Origin: an uncultured Anaerococcus sp.
GTDB taxonomy: Bacteria > Bacillota > Clostridia > Tissierellales > Peptoniphilaceae
Assembly (NCBI RefSeq): GCF_937934665.1
Contig: NZ_CALGYW010000050.1
Location: forward strand, 1 to 25,764
Direction: 5' to 3'
Length of the DNA: 25,764 nucleotides
Under the pieces are notes generated by a model. That model was not told the DNA's origin. It did no database searches and saw only the letters and a list, made by a program, of their open reading frames with translations. Below are positions 13,566-21,523 of the stretch, in pieces (the first letter of the stretch is position 1; each line of letters begins with the position of its first letter). The translations under genes and the position numbers were made by a program.

Positions 13566-13577
13566 TGGTGTTATAAT
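13549..13577 (+). promoter_or_regulatory. Promoter of the fruRKA operon, giving a leaderless mRNA
   Basis: TTGACT (13549-13554), 17 bases, TATAAT (13572-13577). The fruR ATG is at 13584, seven bases after the -10 ends, so transcription should start at or beside the A of the start codon. Confidence 0.75.
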
Positions 13578-13583
13578 ATTAAC

Positions 13584-14279
13584 ATGATATTAGAAAAAAG
13601 ATTGGACGTAATCCTAGATACCCTCGAAAAAGAAGAGGCTGTATCAAATAAAATTTTAATGGACAAGCTTGGTGTCAGTGAATCAACCCTAAGGCGAGAT
13701 CTTTCATATCTACAAGATATGGGCAAAATCACCAGAGTGCACGGGGGAGCTGTATTAAATAATATAGCTTCTAGCGAGAAAAATTTTACTGATAACCAAA
13801 AGAGTAAACTTAAGGAAAAATCCAAAATCGGCAAAAAAGCTAGTAGTCTAATAAGGGATGCGAAATTTATTTATCTAGACGCTGGTTCTACCTGTAACAA
13901 GGTTATAGACTACCTTAACAAAGACCAAGATATAACTGTGGTTACAAACGGACTTATGCATGTGGATAAATTAATTAGCAAAAATATCCATACCATCCTT
14001 TTAGAAGGAGAGATAAAGCCATCGACCAAGGTCACAACTGGCCCAAAAACCTTGGCTTCTATCTTTAGATATAACTTCGATCTAGCTTTCATAGGGGCCA
14101 ATGGATACGATGATAGGGCCTTTTATACAGCTGATATAAACGAAGCTATGGTAAAAAATAAAGCTATTGAAAACTCATCAAGAGCTTATATTTTAGCAGA
14201 TAGGTCAAAGGAGGATATAAAATACTTTCAGACCATAGCCACTAGAGATGAAATTAAGTTAATTACGGAGGAAGAATGA
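13584..14279 (+). CDS. fruR: DeoR/GlpR-family repressor of the fructose operon
   Basis: A 231-residue cytoplasmic DNA-binding regulator. The N-terminal winged helix-turn-helix (about residues 5-57) contains MDKLGVSESTLRRDLSYL and the DeoR signature KITRVHGGAV. The C-terminal DeoRC sensor domain (about 75-228) has the sugar-phosphate loop YLDAGSTCNK, then VVTNGL and FIGANGYD. Its 3' end overlaps fruK by four bases (ATGA), which with FruA defines the ligand as most likely fructose-1-phosphate. There is no Shine-Dalgarno before the ATG and the -10 is seven bases away, so translation appears leaderless. ATG 13584 is retained because ILEKRLDVILDTLEKE is the normal family start. Confidence 0.92.
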   Translation: MILEKRLDVILDTLEKEEAVSNKILMDKLGVSESTLRRDLSYLQDMGKITRVHGGAVLNNIASSEKNFTDNQKSKLKEKSKIGKKASSLIRDAKFIYLDAGSTCNKVIDYLNKDQDITVVTNGLMHVDKLISKNIHTILLEGEIKPSTKVTTGPKTLASIFRYNFDLAFIGANGYDDRAFYTADINEAMVKNKAIENSSRAYILADRSKEDIKYFQTIATRDEIKLITEEE

Positions 14280-15181
14280 TTTATACAATTACAACTAATC
14301 CAGCCATTGACTACATCTTAAGGTTTGATAAATTTGAAGATGGGGCCACAATTAGGGCAAGTGAAGACGAAAAGTACCCAGGTGGCAAGGGCATTATGGC
14401 AAGTAAAATCCTTAAAAATCTTGGAGAAAATCCAACCAATCTTGGTTTTGTTGGAGGTTTTATAGGTGAATATATAGCAGGTGCTATAAAAGACTTGGGC
14501 CTTTGCGAAAAATTTGTAAGAATCAAAGAAAACTCGAGGATAAATGTCAAACTTAAATACGATAAGGAAACAGAAATCAATGCCAAGGGTCCAAAGATTT
14601 CTAAAAAAGAAGTAGGAGAGTTTTTTGATAGTTTAAAAGAAGTAAAAGAAGAAGATATAATTGTTATTTCAGGATCTTTACCATATTCCTTGGATAAAGA
14701 TTTTTATAAAAAAGTAATAGAGGAGACTAAGGCGAAGTTTACTATTGATATAGCTGATAAAAATCTGCTTGACTACTTGGCCTTAAAGCCACTTTTAGTC
14801 AAGCCAAATGAGGAAGAACTTGGAAAGATTTTTGAAACTGAAATAAATGAGGATAACCTAGTTAAATATGCTAAAAAATTAAACGAACTAGGAGCCTTAA
14901 ATGTAATCGTATCACTTGGTGCAAAGGGTTCAATCTTTTTAGATGATAACAAGGTCTACAGGGCAAAACCTGTTAATGGTAAACTTGTAAATTCTGTTGG
15001 TGCAGGTGACTCAATGGTGGGTGGTTTTGTTTATGCTTGTGTAAATAATTATGACAAGATAGACGCCTTCAAACTTGCAGCTGCTTGTGGTTCAGCAACT
15101 GCCTTTAGTCCTGATATAGCAGATAAGGATATGATAAATGATGTATTAAGTAAAGTAGAGGTAGAAGAAATTGGAAATTAG
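14276..15181 (+). CDS. fruK: 1-phosphofructokinase
   Basis: Phosphorylates fructose-1-phosphate from the PTS to fructose-1,6-bisphosphate, feeding glycolysis. This 301-residue PfkB/ribokinase-fold protein has TTNPAIDY at the N-terminus, YPGGKGIMASKILKNLG (substrate glycines), VISGSLP, LVKPNEEEL, and the catalytic anion hole NSVGAGDSMVGGF with base D245. Length fits the family. The ATG overlaps the fruR stop by four bases (ATGA), and the GGAGGA upstream lies inside fruR. The gene end overlaps the fruA start by 11 bases, so all three are translated as a coupled set. Confidence 0.95.
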   Translation: MIYTITTNPAIDYILRFDKFEDGATIRASEDEKYPGGKGIMASKILKNLGENPTNLGFVGGFIGEYIAGAIKDLGLCEKFVRIKENSRINVKLKYDKETEINAKGPKISKKEVGEFFDSLKEVKEEDIIVISGSLPYSLDKDFYKKVIEETKAKFTIDIADKNLLDYLALKPLLVKPNEEELGKIFETEINEDNLVKYAKKLNELGALNVIVSLGAKGSIFLDDNKVYRAKPVNGKLVNSVGAGDSMVGGFVYACVNNYDKIDAFKLAAACGSATAFSPDIADKDMINDVLSKVEVEEIGN

Positions 15182-17054
15182 AGATTTATTAAAAAAAGAC
15201 CTGATGGTCCTAGACCTAAAGGCAGAAAACAAAGATGAGGCAATCAAGGAAATTGCTGACAAATTTTTTGAAAAAGGTTATGTAAAAAGTGCAGAAGACT
15301 TTAGAGAAGGTCTAAAAGAAAGAGAAGCCCAAGGCTCAACAGCCCTTGGAGAATCAGTAGCTATCCCACATAGTAAAAATAAAACTGTAATAGAACCAGC
15401 AGTATTATTTGCAAGGAAAAAACAAGGCCTTGACTATGAGGCCCTAGACGGCATGCCAACAGAAATCTTTTTTGCCATAGCTGCTCCAGACGGAGAAAAC
15501 AACCTCCATGTGGCAACTCTTGCAGAACTATCTAAGATGATTATGAAAGATGGTTTCGTAGATGATCTTAAAAAAGTAGTTAGTGAAGATGAAGTCTATG
15601 CTGTAATTGAAAAATATTCTGAAAATAAAGAAAAAGTTAAAGAAGATATAGTAGGAGAAAATAAGGAAAAATCAGACATCAACCTACTAGCAGTCACAGC
15701 TTGTCCAAATGGTATAGCCCACACCTATATGGCCCAAGAAGCTCTAGAAAAGGCAGCCAAGACAAGGGGAGTAAACATAAAAGTAGAAACCAATGGTTCT
15801 GACGGAATCAAAAATAGATTGACTCAAGCTGAAATCGAAAAAGCTGATGCTATTATAATTGCAGCTGACAAAAAAGTAGAAACAGCTAGATTTAATGGCA
15901 AGAAACTAATCCAAAGACCAGTTTCTGACGGCATTAGAAAGGCTGATGACCTTGTAGATAGGGCAATCAAGGGTGAAGCTAATATTTACCACGAAGAAGG
16001 TGGAGAAAGCAAAAACTACGATGAAGAAGGTCAAAGCCTAGGTCAAAAGATCTACGGAGACCTCATGAATGGTATCAGCCACATGCTTCCATTTGTAATT
16101 GGTGGTGGTATTTTACTTGCAATTTCCTTCCTTTTTGAAAGATTTGCAGGCGATGAGTCAACAGTATTTACCTTCCTAAACAGACTTGGAGGAGATGCCT
16201 TCTCATTCTTAATTCCAATCCTTGCAGGTTATATCTCCTACTCTATAGCTGATAGACCAGGACTTATGCCAGGTATGGTAGCAGGTCTTATGGCAAGCCG
16301 CGGGGCAGGATTTATCGGTGGTCTAATCGGTGGTTTTATAGCAGGATATGTTGTAAACTTCCTTAAAAAAGCTACTAAAAACCTTCCAAAATCAGTTGAA
16401 GGTCTTAAGCCAATGCTAATCTACCCAGTACTAGGACTATTAATTGTAGGGGCAATAATGTTCTTTGCAATTGATCCTGTATTTACTGGAGTAAATAACT
16501 TTATAAACAACTGGCTAATGAGTCTATCAGGCACAAACATGGTACTCCTTGGAGCCCTACTTGCAGCCATGATGGCAATTGACATGGGTGGTCCAATAAA
16601 TAAGGCTGCTTATGCTTTTGCAATCGGGGCTTTCACAGATACTGGTATTGGTACCTTTATGGCAGCAGTAATGGTAGGAGGTATGGTACCACCAATTGCA
16701 ATAGCCATTGCAACAACATTTTTCAAAAATAAATTTAACGAAGAGCAAAAAAAGACAACAGTTACAAACTATATACTAGGTGCATCCTTTATCACAGAAG
16801 GAGCTATCCCATTTGCTGCAGCTGAGCCACAAACAGTCCTTCCATCATGCGTAATAGGTTCAGCTATAGCAGGAGCCATAGTAGGATACTTTGGCATAAG
16901 TGCACCAGCCCCACACGGCGGAATCTTTATCCTTCCAGCTATGAGCTCATTAAATCACGCTTTATTATTTGTAGGAGCAGTAATAGTTGGTGCAATCGTA
17001 GGTGGACTTATATTAGGTGCAATTAAGAAAAAACCTGAAGAAATTTTAGGATAA
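15171..17054 (+). CDS. fruA: PTS fructose-specific transporter subunit IIABC
   Basis: Imports fructose across the membrane while phosphorylating it to fructose-1-phosphate with phosphate from PEP via HPr. The 627-residue fusion has the order A-B-C. EIIA (about 1-148) has the phosphorylated H67 in GESVAIPHSKN. EIIB (about 170-268) has the phosphocysteine C178 in AVTACPNGIAHTYMA. The membrane EIIC (about 290-620) contains GISHMLPFVIGGGILLA and conserved segments such as AIDMGGPINKAAYAF and EGAIPFAAAEP. TTG at 15171 is taken as start: AGAGGT (15157-15162) lies eight bases ahead and EIRDLLKKDLMVLDL is the usual N-terminus. It overlaps fruK by 11 bases. Confidence 0.95.
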   Translation: MEIRDLLKKDLMVLDLKAENKDEAIKEIADKFFEKGYVKSAEDFREGLKEREAQGSTALGESVAIPHSKNKTVIEPAVLFARKKQGLDYEALDGMPTEIFFAIAAPDGENNLHVATLAELSKMIMKDGFVDDLKKVVSEDEVYAVIEKYSENKEKVKEDIVGENKEKSDINLLAVTACPNGIAHTYMAQEALEKAAKTRGVNIKVETNGSDGIKNRLTQAEIEKADAIIIAADKKVETARFNGKKLIQRPVSDGIRKADDLVDRAIKGEANIYHEEGGESKNYDEEGQSLGQKIYGDLMNGISHMLPFVIGGGILLAISFLFERFAGDESTVFTFLNRLGGDAFSFLIPILAGYISYSIADRPGLMPGMVAGLMASRGAGFIGGLIGGFIAGYVVNFLKKATKNLPKSVEGLKPMLIYPVLGLLIVGAIMFFAIDPVFTGVNNFINNWLMSLSGTNMVLLGALLAAMMAIDMGGPINKAAYAFAIGAFTDTGIGTFMAAVMVGGMVPPIAIAIATTFFKNKFNEEQKKTTVTNYILGASFITEGAIPFAAAEPQTVLPSCVIGSAIAGAIVGYFGISAPAPHGGIFILPAMSSLNHALLFVGAVIVGAIVGGLILGAIKKKPEEILG

Positions 17055-17080
17055 AACTGAAAAATAATCGATAATACATC

Positions 17081-17115
17081 AAAATATCAGGAGCCTAGGT
17101 TTCTGGTATTTTTTT
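17081..17115 (+). terminator. Rho-independent terminator of the fru operon
   Basis: AAAATATCAGGA (from 17081) pairs with TTCTGGTATTTT (from 17101) with two wobbles over a short loop and runs into a T tract to 17115. Confidence 0.8.
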
Positions 17116-17175
17116 GTCCAAAGACTAGTATAATTTATAGAAAGATTATATTGTTATGAACATCAGGGAGGGATT

Positions 17176-18867
17176 ATGAACAAAGCCGCAGTTTTACACC
17201 TTAGTGAGAGTTTTATGGCAAGTGCAAAAAGTGAGGATATTTTAAATATAAGAATGAGGGCCGATAAGGAAGATATGCTTGATATAAGTCTTCTTTATAC
17301 TTATAAATTTGATGAACCACGCAAATGGGAAGAAATAAAGATGGAAAAAACCTTTGAAGATGAAATTTTTTCTTATTATGAAGTTGATTTAAAAGTTATT
17401 GACAAAAGAATTGAATATATTTTTAAGATAAAAGAAGGAAAAGAAAATTATTATCTTTGTGAAAGTGGAATCTATAAAAATTATGATTTTGAAAACTTTC
17501 ATTTCACATCCTTTCATATGCCATATATAAACGAGGCTGACCTATTTGAGCCAGTAGAATGGATGAAAGATGCCCTTTTCTATCAGATTTTTCCTGAAAG
17601 ATTTAGGAGGGGAGACTTTTCTAAGGATGATTCTTATATAAATCAAAAATGGGAAGATTTGCCAAATCCATCTTCATTTGCTGGTGGAGATTTAAAGGGT
17701 ATTATAGAAAAACTCGACTATATCAAATCTTTGGGAGTTAAGGCCTTATACCTAACACCAATTTTTAAATCTCCAACCAATCATAAATACGATATTATGG
17801 ATTATTTTGAAATTGATCCGCAATTTGGAGATAAAAAAGATTTCAAAAATCTTGTAGAAAAGGCTCATGAATTGGGAATTAGAATAGTCTTGGATGCTGT
17901 ATTTAATCACATGAGTCATAAAAATCCAATCTTTGTTGATGTAAGAGAAAAGGGTAAAAATTCTAAATATTATGATTGGTTTTTTGTAGAAGGAGCCGAA
18001 GTTGATATAGAAAGAATCAACTATGAGACCTTCGCCCATGTTTATAACATGCCAAAGCTTAACACATCTAATAAAAATGTCCAAGAATATTTAATCAAAA
18101 TCGGAAAATATTGGATAGAAGAATTTGATATTGACGGATGGAGGCTAGATGTATCAGATGAAGTAAGCCACGATTTTTGGAAGAGATTTAGGAAGGAAAT
18201 TAAGGCTAGCAAAAAGGATGCGGTTATAATAGGAGAAAATTGGCATAATGCGGAGTCCTTCCTAAGAGGAGATGAGTTTGATTCTGTTATGAACTACGCC
18301 TTCACGAACACTGCCCTTGATTATTTCAAAGAGGAAATTGATGCCGAAAAAGCAAGTGATGACTTAAATATGGTCATGATGAGAAATAAGGATGCGGCAA
18401 ATAGGATGATGTTAAACTTCCTAGATACCCACGATACGCCAAGATTCATTACAGAAATAAAAGGAGATAGGGATAAGTTTCTAGCAGCCCTTGCTATGAG
18501 CACGGTCTATATGGGAGCAAATTCTATCTATTATGGAACAGAAATCACCCTTGAGGGTGACAAAGATCCTGATTGTAGGAGAGCCTTCCCTTGGGAGAAC
18601 CTCGATCAAGAAAAGCCTTTTACAGAAAAAATTAAAGAAATTTTAGGGGTCAAAAACCATCCTGCCGTAAAAAATGGGTCTATAAAAATTTATAGTAAGG
18701 AAAATATCCTTAGAATAGAAAGATTTGACAGAAAAAATAATCTAAACCTTGCTATAAATCTAGGAGATGAAAAAGATTTTATTCTTGAAGAAGATAATAT
18801 AATTTTTGCAAATAATTACCAAAATAAGAGGCTAGGAAAAAATAGTTTTGTAATTTGGCAAGTATAA
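17176..18867 (+). CDS. GH13 alpha-glycosidase (neopullulanase/cyclomaltodextrinase-like)
   Basis: Hydrolyses alpha-1,4 (and probably alpha-1,6) bonds of maltodextrins; no signal peptide, so it acts in the cytoplasm on imported oligosaccharides. The 563-residue protein has a short N-terminal beta domain (about 1-125) and then the GH13 barrel: ALFYQIFPERF, region I DAVFNH, region II GWRLDVSDE with nucleophile D325, region III IIGENWHN with acid/base E354, and region IV FLDTHDTPR with H419 and D420. A C-terminal beta domain follows. Length and IFPERF with the N-terminal domain fit the GH13_20 group. AGGGAGGGA (17165-17173) precedes the ATG. It has no transporter neighbour in the window and stands apart from the fru operon behind a terminator. 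Confidence 0.9.
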   Translation: MNKAAVLHLSESFMASAKSEDILNIRMRADKEDMLDISLLYTYKFDEPRKWEEIKMEKTFEDEIFSYYEVDLKVIDKRIEYIFKIKEGKENYYLCESGIYKNYDFENFHFTSFHMPYINEADLFEPVEWMKDALFYQIFPERFRRGDFSKDDSYINQKWEDLPNPSSFAGGDLKGIIEKLDYIKSLGVKALYLTPIFKSPTNHKYDIMDYFEIDPQFGDKKDFKNLVEKAHELGIRIVLDAVFNHMSHKNPIFVDVREKGKNSKYYDWFFVEGAEVDIERINYETFAHVYNMPKLNTSNKNVQEYLIKIGKYWIEEFDIDGWRLDVSDEVSHDFWKRFRKEIKASKKDAVIIGENWHNAESFLRGDEFDSVMNYAFTNTALDYFKEEIDAEKASDDLNMVMMRNKDAANRMMLNFLDTHDTPRFITEIKGDRDKFLAALAMSTVYMGANSIYYGTEITLEGDKDPDCRRAFPWENLDQEKPFTEKIKEILGVKNHPAVKNGSIKIYSKENILRIERFDRKNNLNLAINLGDEKDFILEEDNIIFANNYQNKRLGKNSFVIWQV

Positions 18868-18971
18868 GAAATTCTTCTTGCAAATTTTATTTGCTATTAA
18901 AAAAAGATAAAACTTATGTAACCTTAAAACTGTGCGGTTTTATAAGTGAAAATTTATTAACAAATTTAATC

Positions 18972-18999
18972 TTGACTATTTTACTAGGGATTGTATAAT
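18972..18999 (+). promoter_or_regulatory. Promoter of the T-box leader and cystine symporter gene
   Basis: TTGACT (18972-18977), 16 bases, TATAAT (18994-18999). The inferred start near 19006 falls shortly before the first T-box helix (19017). Confidence 0.7.
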
Positions 19000-19014
19000 T
19001 AGATTATAATAAAA

Positions 19015-19257
19015 TTGACGTTAAAAAGAAGAGAGCACAAAAAACTTTTATTACAGAGAGGCTATTTTGCTGAGATTAGCTAGAAAAAGCTTGTGTTTAT
19101 GCATCTTTAAGTCGGGTTTGTGAAGTTAGTAGCAGACTCCAGGATCGCCTGTTATAGCGAGAGGGGTTTTTTTGACCCTGGTTTAAGACTCTTATATATA
19201 AGAGTGAATAAAGGTGGAAACACGATCATGCTCGTCCTTTGGGGACGGGCTTTTTTT
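19015..19257 (+). promoter_or_regulatory. T-box riboswitch, cysteine-specific (UGC specifier)
   Basis: A tRNA-sensing leader controlling the downstream symporter by termination. Stem I base: 19017-19029 pairs with TCTTTAAGTC (19104-19113), with two bulges. Above it is the specifier loop with TGC at 19100-19102 followed by A. The middle helix uses CACAA (19036-19040) with TTGTG (19091-19095) and CTTTT with AAAAG. The distal stem is GCTA / TAGC (19061-19080). Stem III is ACTCTTA...TAAGAGT (19188-19204). The T-box core is AAGGTGGAAACACG (19211-19224); its TGGA would pair with a UCCA acceptor end, which fits tRNA-Cys with U73. Antiterminator pairs are AAAGG / CCTTT and ACGA / TCGT. The terminator is GCTCGTCC (19230-19237) with GGACGGGC (19243-19250) and seven T residues. 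Confidence 0.88.
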
Positions 19258-19294
19258 ATCTCATTTTATTATAAAATTTGAAAGGAGATTAGAA

Positions 19295-20581
19295 ATGAAA
19301 TATTTAGCACTTATAATAGGTCTAGGACTTTTTTATGGTCTAAAGCTTATGAAAAATAAGGGGGCGAGTTTCTCATCAAGAGTTATCCTTGCTTCTTTAT
19401 TAGGAATTGGACTTGGTTTTGTCTTTAAGGGGGAAACAGAACTTTTTGGAATCTTTGGTGAAATTTATGCCAACCTCCTCTTTGCCTTAGTAATTCCCTT
19501 ACTTTTGACATCTGTTATTAAGGTTGTAATTTCAAATAAAACCATAAATAGACTTAAGTCCATAGGTCTTAAGACTGTTGGCGTTTTAAGTCTTCACAAT
19601 GTCTTAGGTTCTGCCCTCGGGGTAATCCTTGCGGTAATCTTTGCTATAGGAAAGGATGCCAATATTCCCCTTCCTGATCCAGCAGAGGCGAGGGAAGTAC
19701 CTACTTTTGCAGAAGCGATTGTGGATTTTTTTCCAAAAAATGTAGTAGATGATGCAGCAAATGGTAGGGTTATACCTATAATTGTTTTTGCAGTTTTAAT
19801 TGGCTTTGTAGTTTTATCCTTGATTGAAAAGGGTAAGGGTGATAAGGTTAAGCCTTTTATAGACTTTATCGACTCTTTTTCTGAGATAATAAATAGCCTG
19901 GTAAGCCTTGTGACAAGTTTTACCCCTTATGCAGTCTTATCACTAATAGCATCAGCTATAGCAAGGATTGACTATACTGCTATTAAGCCTTTGGTATCAG
20001 TTTTACTTTTAACCTACCTAGCATCCTTTATTCATTCATATATCACAACAGGAGCCTTACTAAGTATTTTTGCTGGGCTTAATCCATTTAAGTTTTTTAA
20101 GAAAAACTTCTCGGTCCAAGCTATTGGATTTACCACCCAATCTTCAGTAGGTTCTATTCCTGCCAATGTGGAAAATTTAGAAAATGAGCTTGGACTATCA
20201 GAAAAAATTGCCTCCTTTGTAGCTCCAGCCGGAGCCACCATGGGTATGCCAGGATGTGCAGGGTTTTGGCCAGTAATGACAGCAATACTTACAGCTAATG
20301 TCCTTGACCTAGGCTATGGGCTTACAGATTACTTAAGCCTTATCTTAGTTGCTCTTTTAGTATCACTTGGTACAGTAGGAGTTCCAGGAACTGCTACAAT
20401 CGCAACAACAGCAGTTTTTGCCTCCATGGGCCTACCTATAGAAATGGTAGTTATCCTTGCTCCAATTTCATCACTTGCTGATATGGGAAGGACTGCTACA
20501 AATGTGACTGCAGCCTCATCAGCAGCCCTAATAGTAGCTGCAAGTGAAGGTGAGCTTGATAGAGACCTTTACAATAAATAA
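19295..20581 (+). CDS. TcyP-like L-cystine symporter (DAACS family)
   Basis: A membrane sodium- or proton-coupled symporter of the dicarboxylate/amino acid:cation family, 428 residues, with about eight transmembrane helices and two re-entrant loops. It resembles Bacillus TcyP at several places: LGLFYGLKLMKNKGASFSSR at the start, FTPYAVLSLIASAIA, AGLNPFKFFKK, TTQSSVGSIPANV (first hairpin), MGMPGCAGFWPVM (second serine/glycine loop region) and ADMGRTATNVTAAS near the end. Cystine uptake is therefore favoured over glutamate or serine, and the UGC T-box upstream supports it independently. AAAGGAGATT places the start at 19295; an in-frame ATG at 19214 lies inside the riboswitch. Transport specificity is inferred. 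Confidence 0.85.
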   Translation: MKYLALIIGLGLFYGLKLMKNKGASFSSRVILASLLGIGLGFVFKGETELFGIFGEIYANLLFALVIPLLLTSVIKVVISNKTINRLKSIGLKTVGVLSLHNVLGSALGVILAVIFAIGKDANIPLPDPAEAREVPTFAEAIVDFFPKNVVDDAANGRVIPIIVFAVLIGFVVLSLIEKGKGDKVKPFIDFIDSFSEIINSLVSLVTSFTPYAVLSLIASAIARIDYTAIKPLVSVLLLTYLASFIHSYITTGALLSIFAGLNPFKFFKKNFSVQAIGFTTQSSVGSIPANVENLENELGLSEKIASFVAPAGATMGMPGCAGFWPVMTAILTANVLDLGYGLTDYLSLILVALLVSLGTVGVPGTATIATTAVFASMGLPIEMVVILAPISSLADMGRTATNVTAASSAALIVAASEGELDRDLYNK

Positions 20582-20588
20582 AATTTTT

Positions 20589-20614
20589 GAGCTGGTTAAA
20601 TCTGGCTCTTTTTT
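20589..20614 (+). terminator. Terminator of the cystine symporter gene
   Basis: GAGCTGG (20589-20595) pairs with CTGGCTC (20602-20608), including two wobbles, followed by six T residues. Confidence 0.75.
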
Positions 20615-20686
20615 ATTCCTTATTTAGGGGTAAGATTAGTTAGTGAAATGATTTTTACTTAGTTAATATAAAAAAGAGGGGGAAAT

Positions 20687-21520
20687 ATGGAAACTGATCT
20701 TAGTCCAGATAAGATTTTGGATAAGGCCATAGATGTTTATACGAAAAAATCAAAGTTACAGGTTAAAAAGCTTTTGATTTTAGCTTTTTTTGCTGGAGCT
20801 TTTATAGCCCTAGCTGCCGAAAGCTCAAGCCTTGCTGCAGCTAATTTATTAAGTGATCCGTCAAGCCTTGGCCTTGCTAAACTTATCCAGGGTTTAGTCT
20901 TTACAGCAGGACTTGTTTTTGTTTTACTTGCTGGAGGAGAGCTTTTTACAGGTAATGCCCTTATGGTTACTGCTTTTTTGGATAAAAAAGTAAGGCTAAA
21001 GGATATGATAAAATCTTGGCTTTTAGTTTATTTGGGAAATTTTCTTGGGGCCTTATTTGTAGCATTTTTGCTTTATGGATCAGACCAGTGGCTTTTAGGA
21101 GATGGTCTTATAGGGGTAAGAACAATCTTAATAGCCAAGGCAAAAATTGACCTTGAGTTTAGCCAAGGCTTAATTTTAGGAGTTTTGGCAAATTTTTTGG
21201 TTTGCCTTGGTGTTTGGATGGCACTTGGTGGAAAATCTTATGGGTCAAAGTCTATAGCTGCTTTTTTCCCGATTACAATTTTTGTTCTATCAGGTTTTGA
21301 GCATAGCGTTGCAAATATGTACTATATACCAGCAGGAATTTTGGCTAAAAACATCCCGGACCTTGCAGCAAAATCAGGACTTAGCGGACAGGCTCTGGCA
21401 AATCTCAATATTTCTAATATGCTAGTTAAAAACCTCCTACCAGTAACAATTGGCAATATCATTGGCGGTGTTATCCTAGTTGGTCTTTTATATTTTCTAG
21501 CCTATAGGAAAGAGGATTAA
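20687..21520 (+). CDS. Formate/nitrite transporter (FNT) family channel
   Basis: A 277-residue integral membrane channel of the FocA/NirC/HSC family, which moves formate, nitrite or hydrosulfide with protons. It has six predicted helices. Signatures are GGELFTGNALM (first half-helix break), VYLGNFLGALFVA, and GFEHSVANMYYIPAG carrying the central gating histidine H206, followed by NLLPVTIGNIIGGVILVGL. Length fits. AGAGGGGGA precedes the ATG. Only three bases separate it from the M20 amidohydrolase gene, so they form an operon. Formate is the most plausible substrate in a fermenting anaerobe, but nitrite or hydrosulfide cannot be excluded. Confidence 0.93.
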   Translation: METDLSPDKILDKAIDVYTKKSKLQVKKLLILAFFAGAFIALAAESSSLAAANLLSDPSSLGLAKLIQGLVFTAGLVFVLLAGGELFTGNALMVTAFLDKKVRLKDMIKSWLLVYLGNFLGALFVAFLLYGSDQWLLGDGLIGVRTILIAKAKIDLEFSQGLILGVLANFLVCLGVWMALGGKSYGSKSIAAFFPITIFVLSGFEHSVANMYYIPAGILAKNIPDLAAKSGLSGQALANLNISNMLVKNLLPVTIGNIIGGVILVGLLYFLAYRKED

Positions 21521-21523
21521 GAG

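Noticed and set aside
13447..13583. Purine riboswitch expected upstream of xpt
   Set aside because: The divergent spacer is only about 137 bases, filled by two promoters and the tandem repeats. No purine aptamer core or terminator is visible.
19214..19294. Longer symporter start at ATG 19214
   Set aside because: It lies within the T-box core and terminator; the ATG at 19295 has AAAGGAGATT and matches the family N-terminus.
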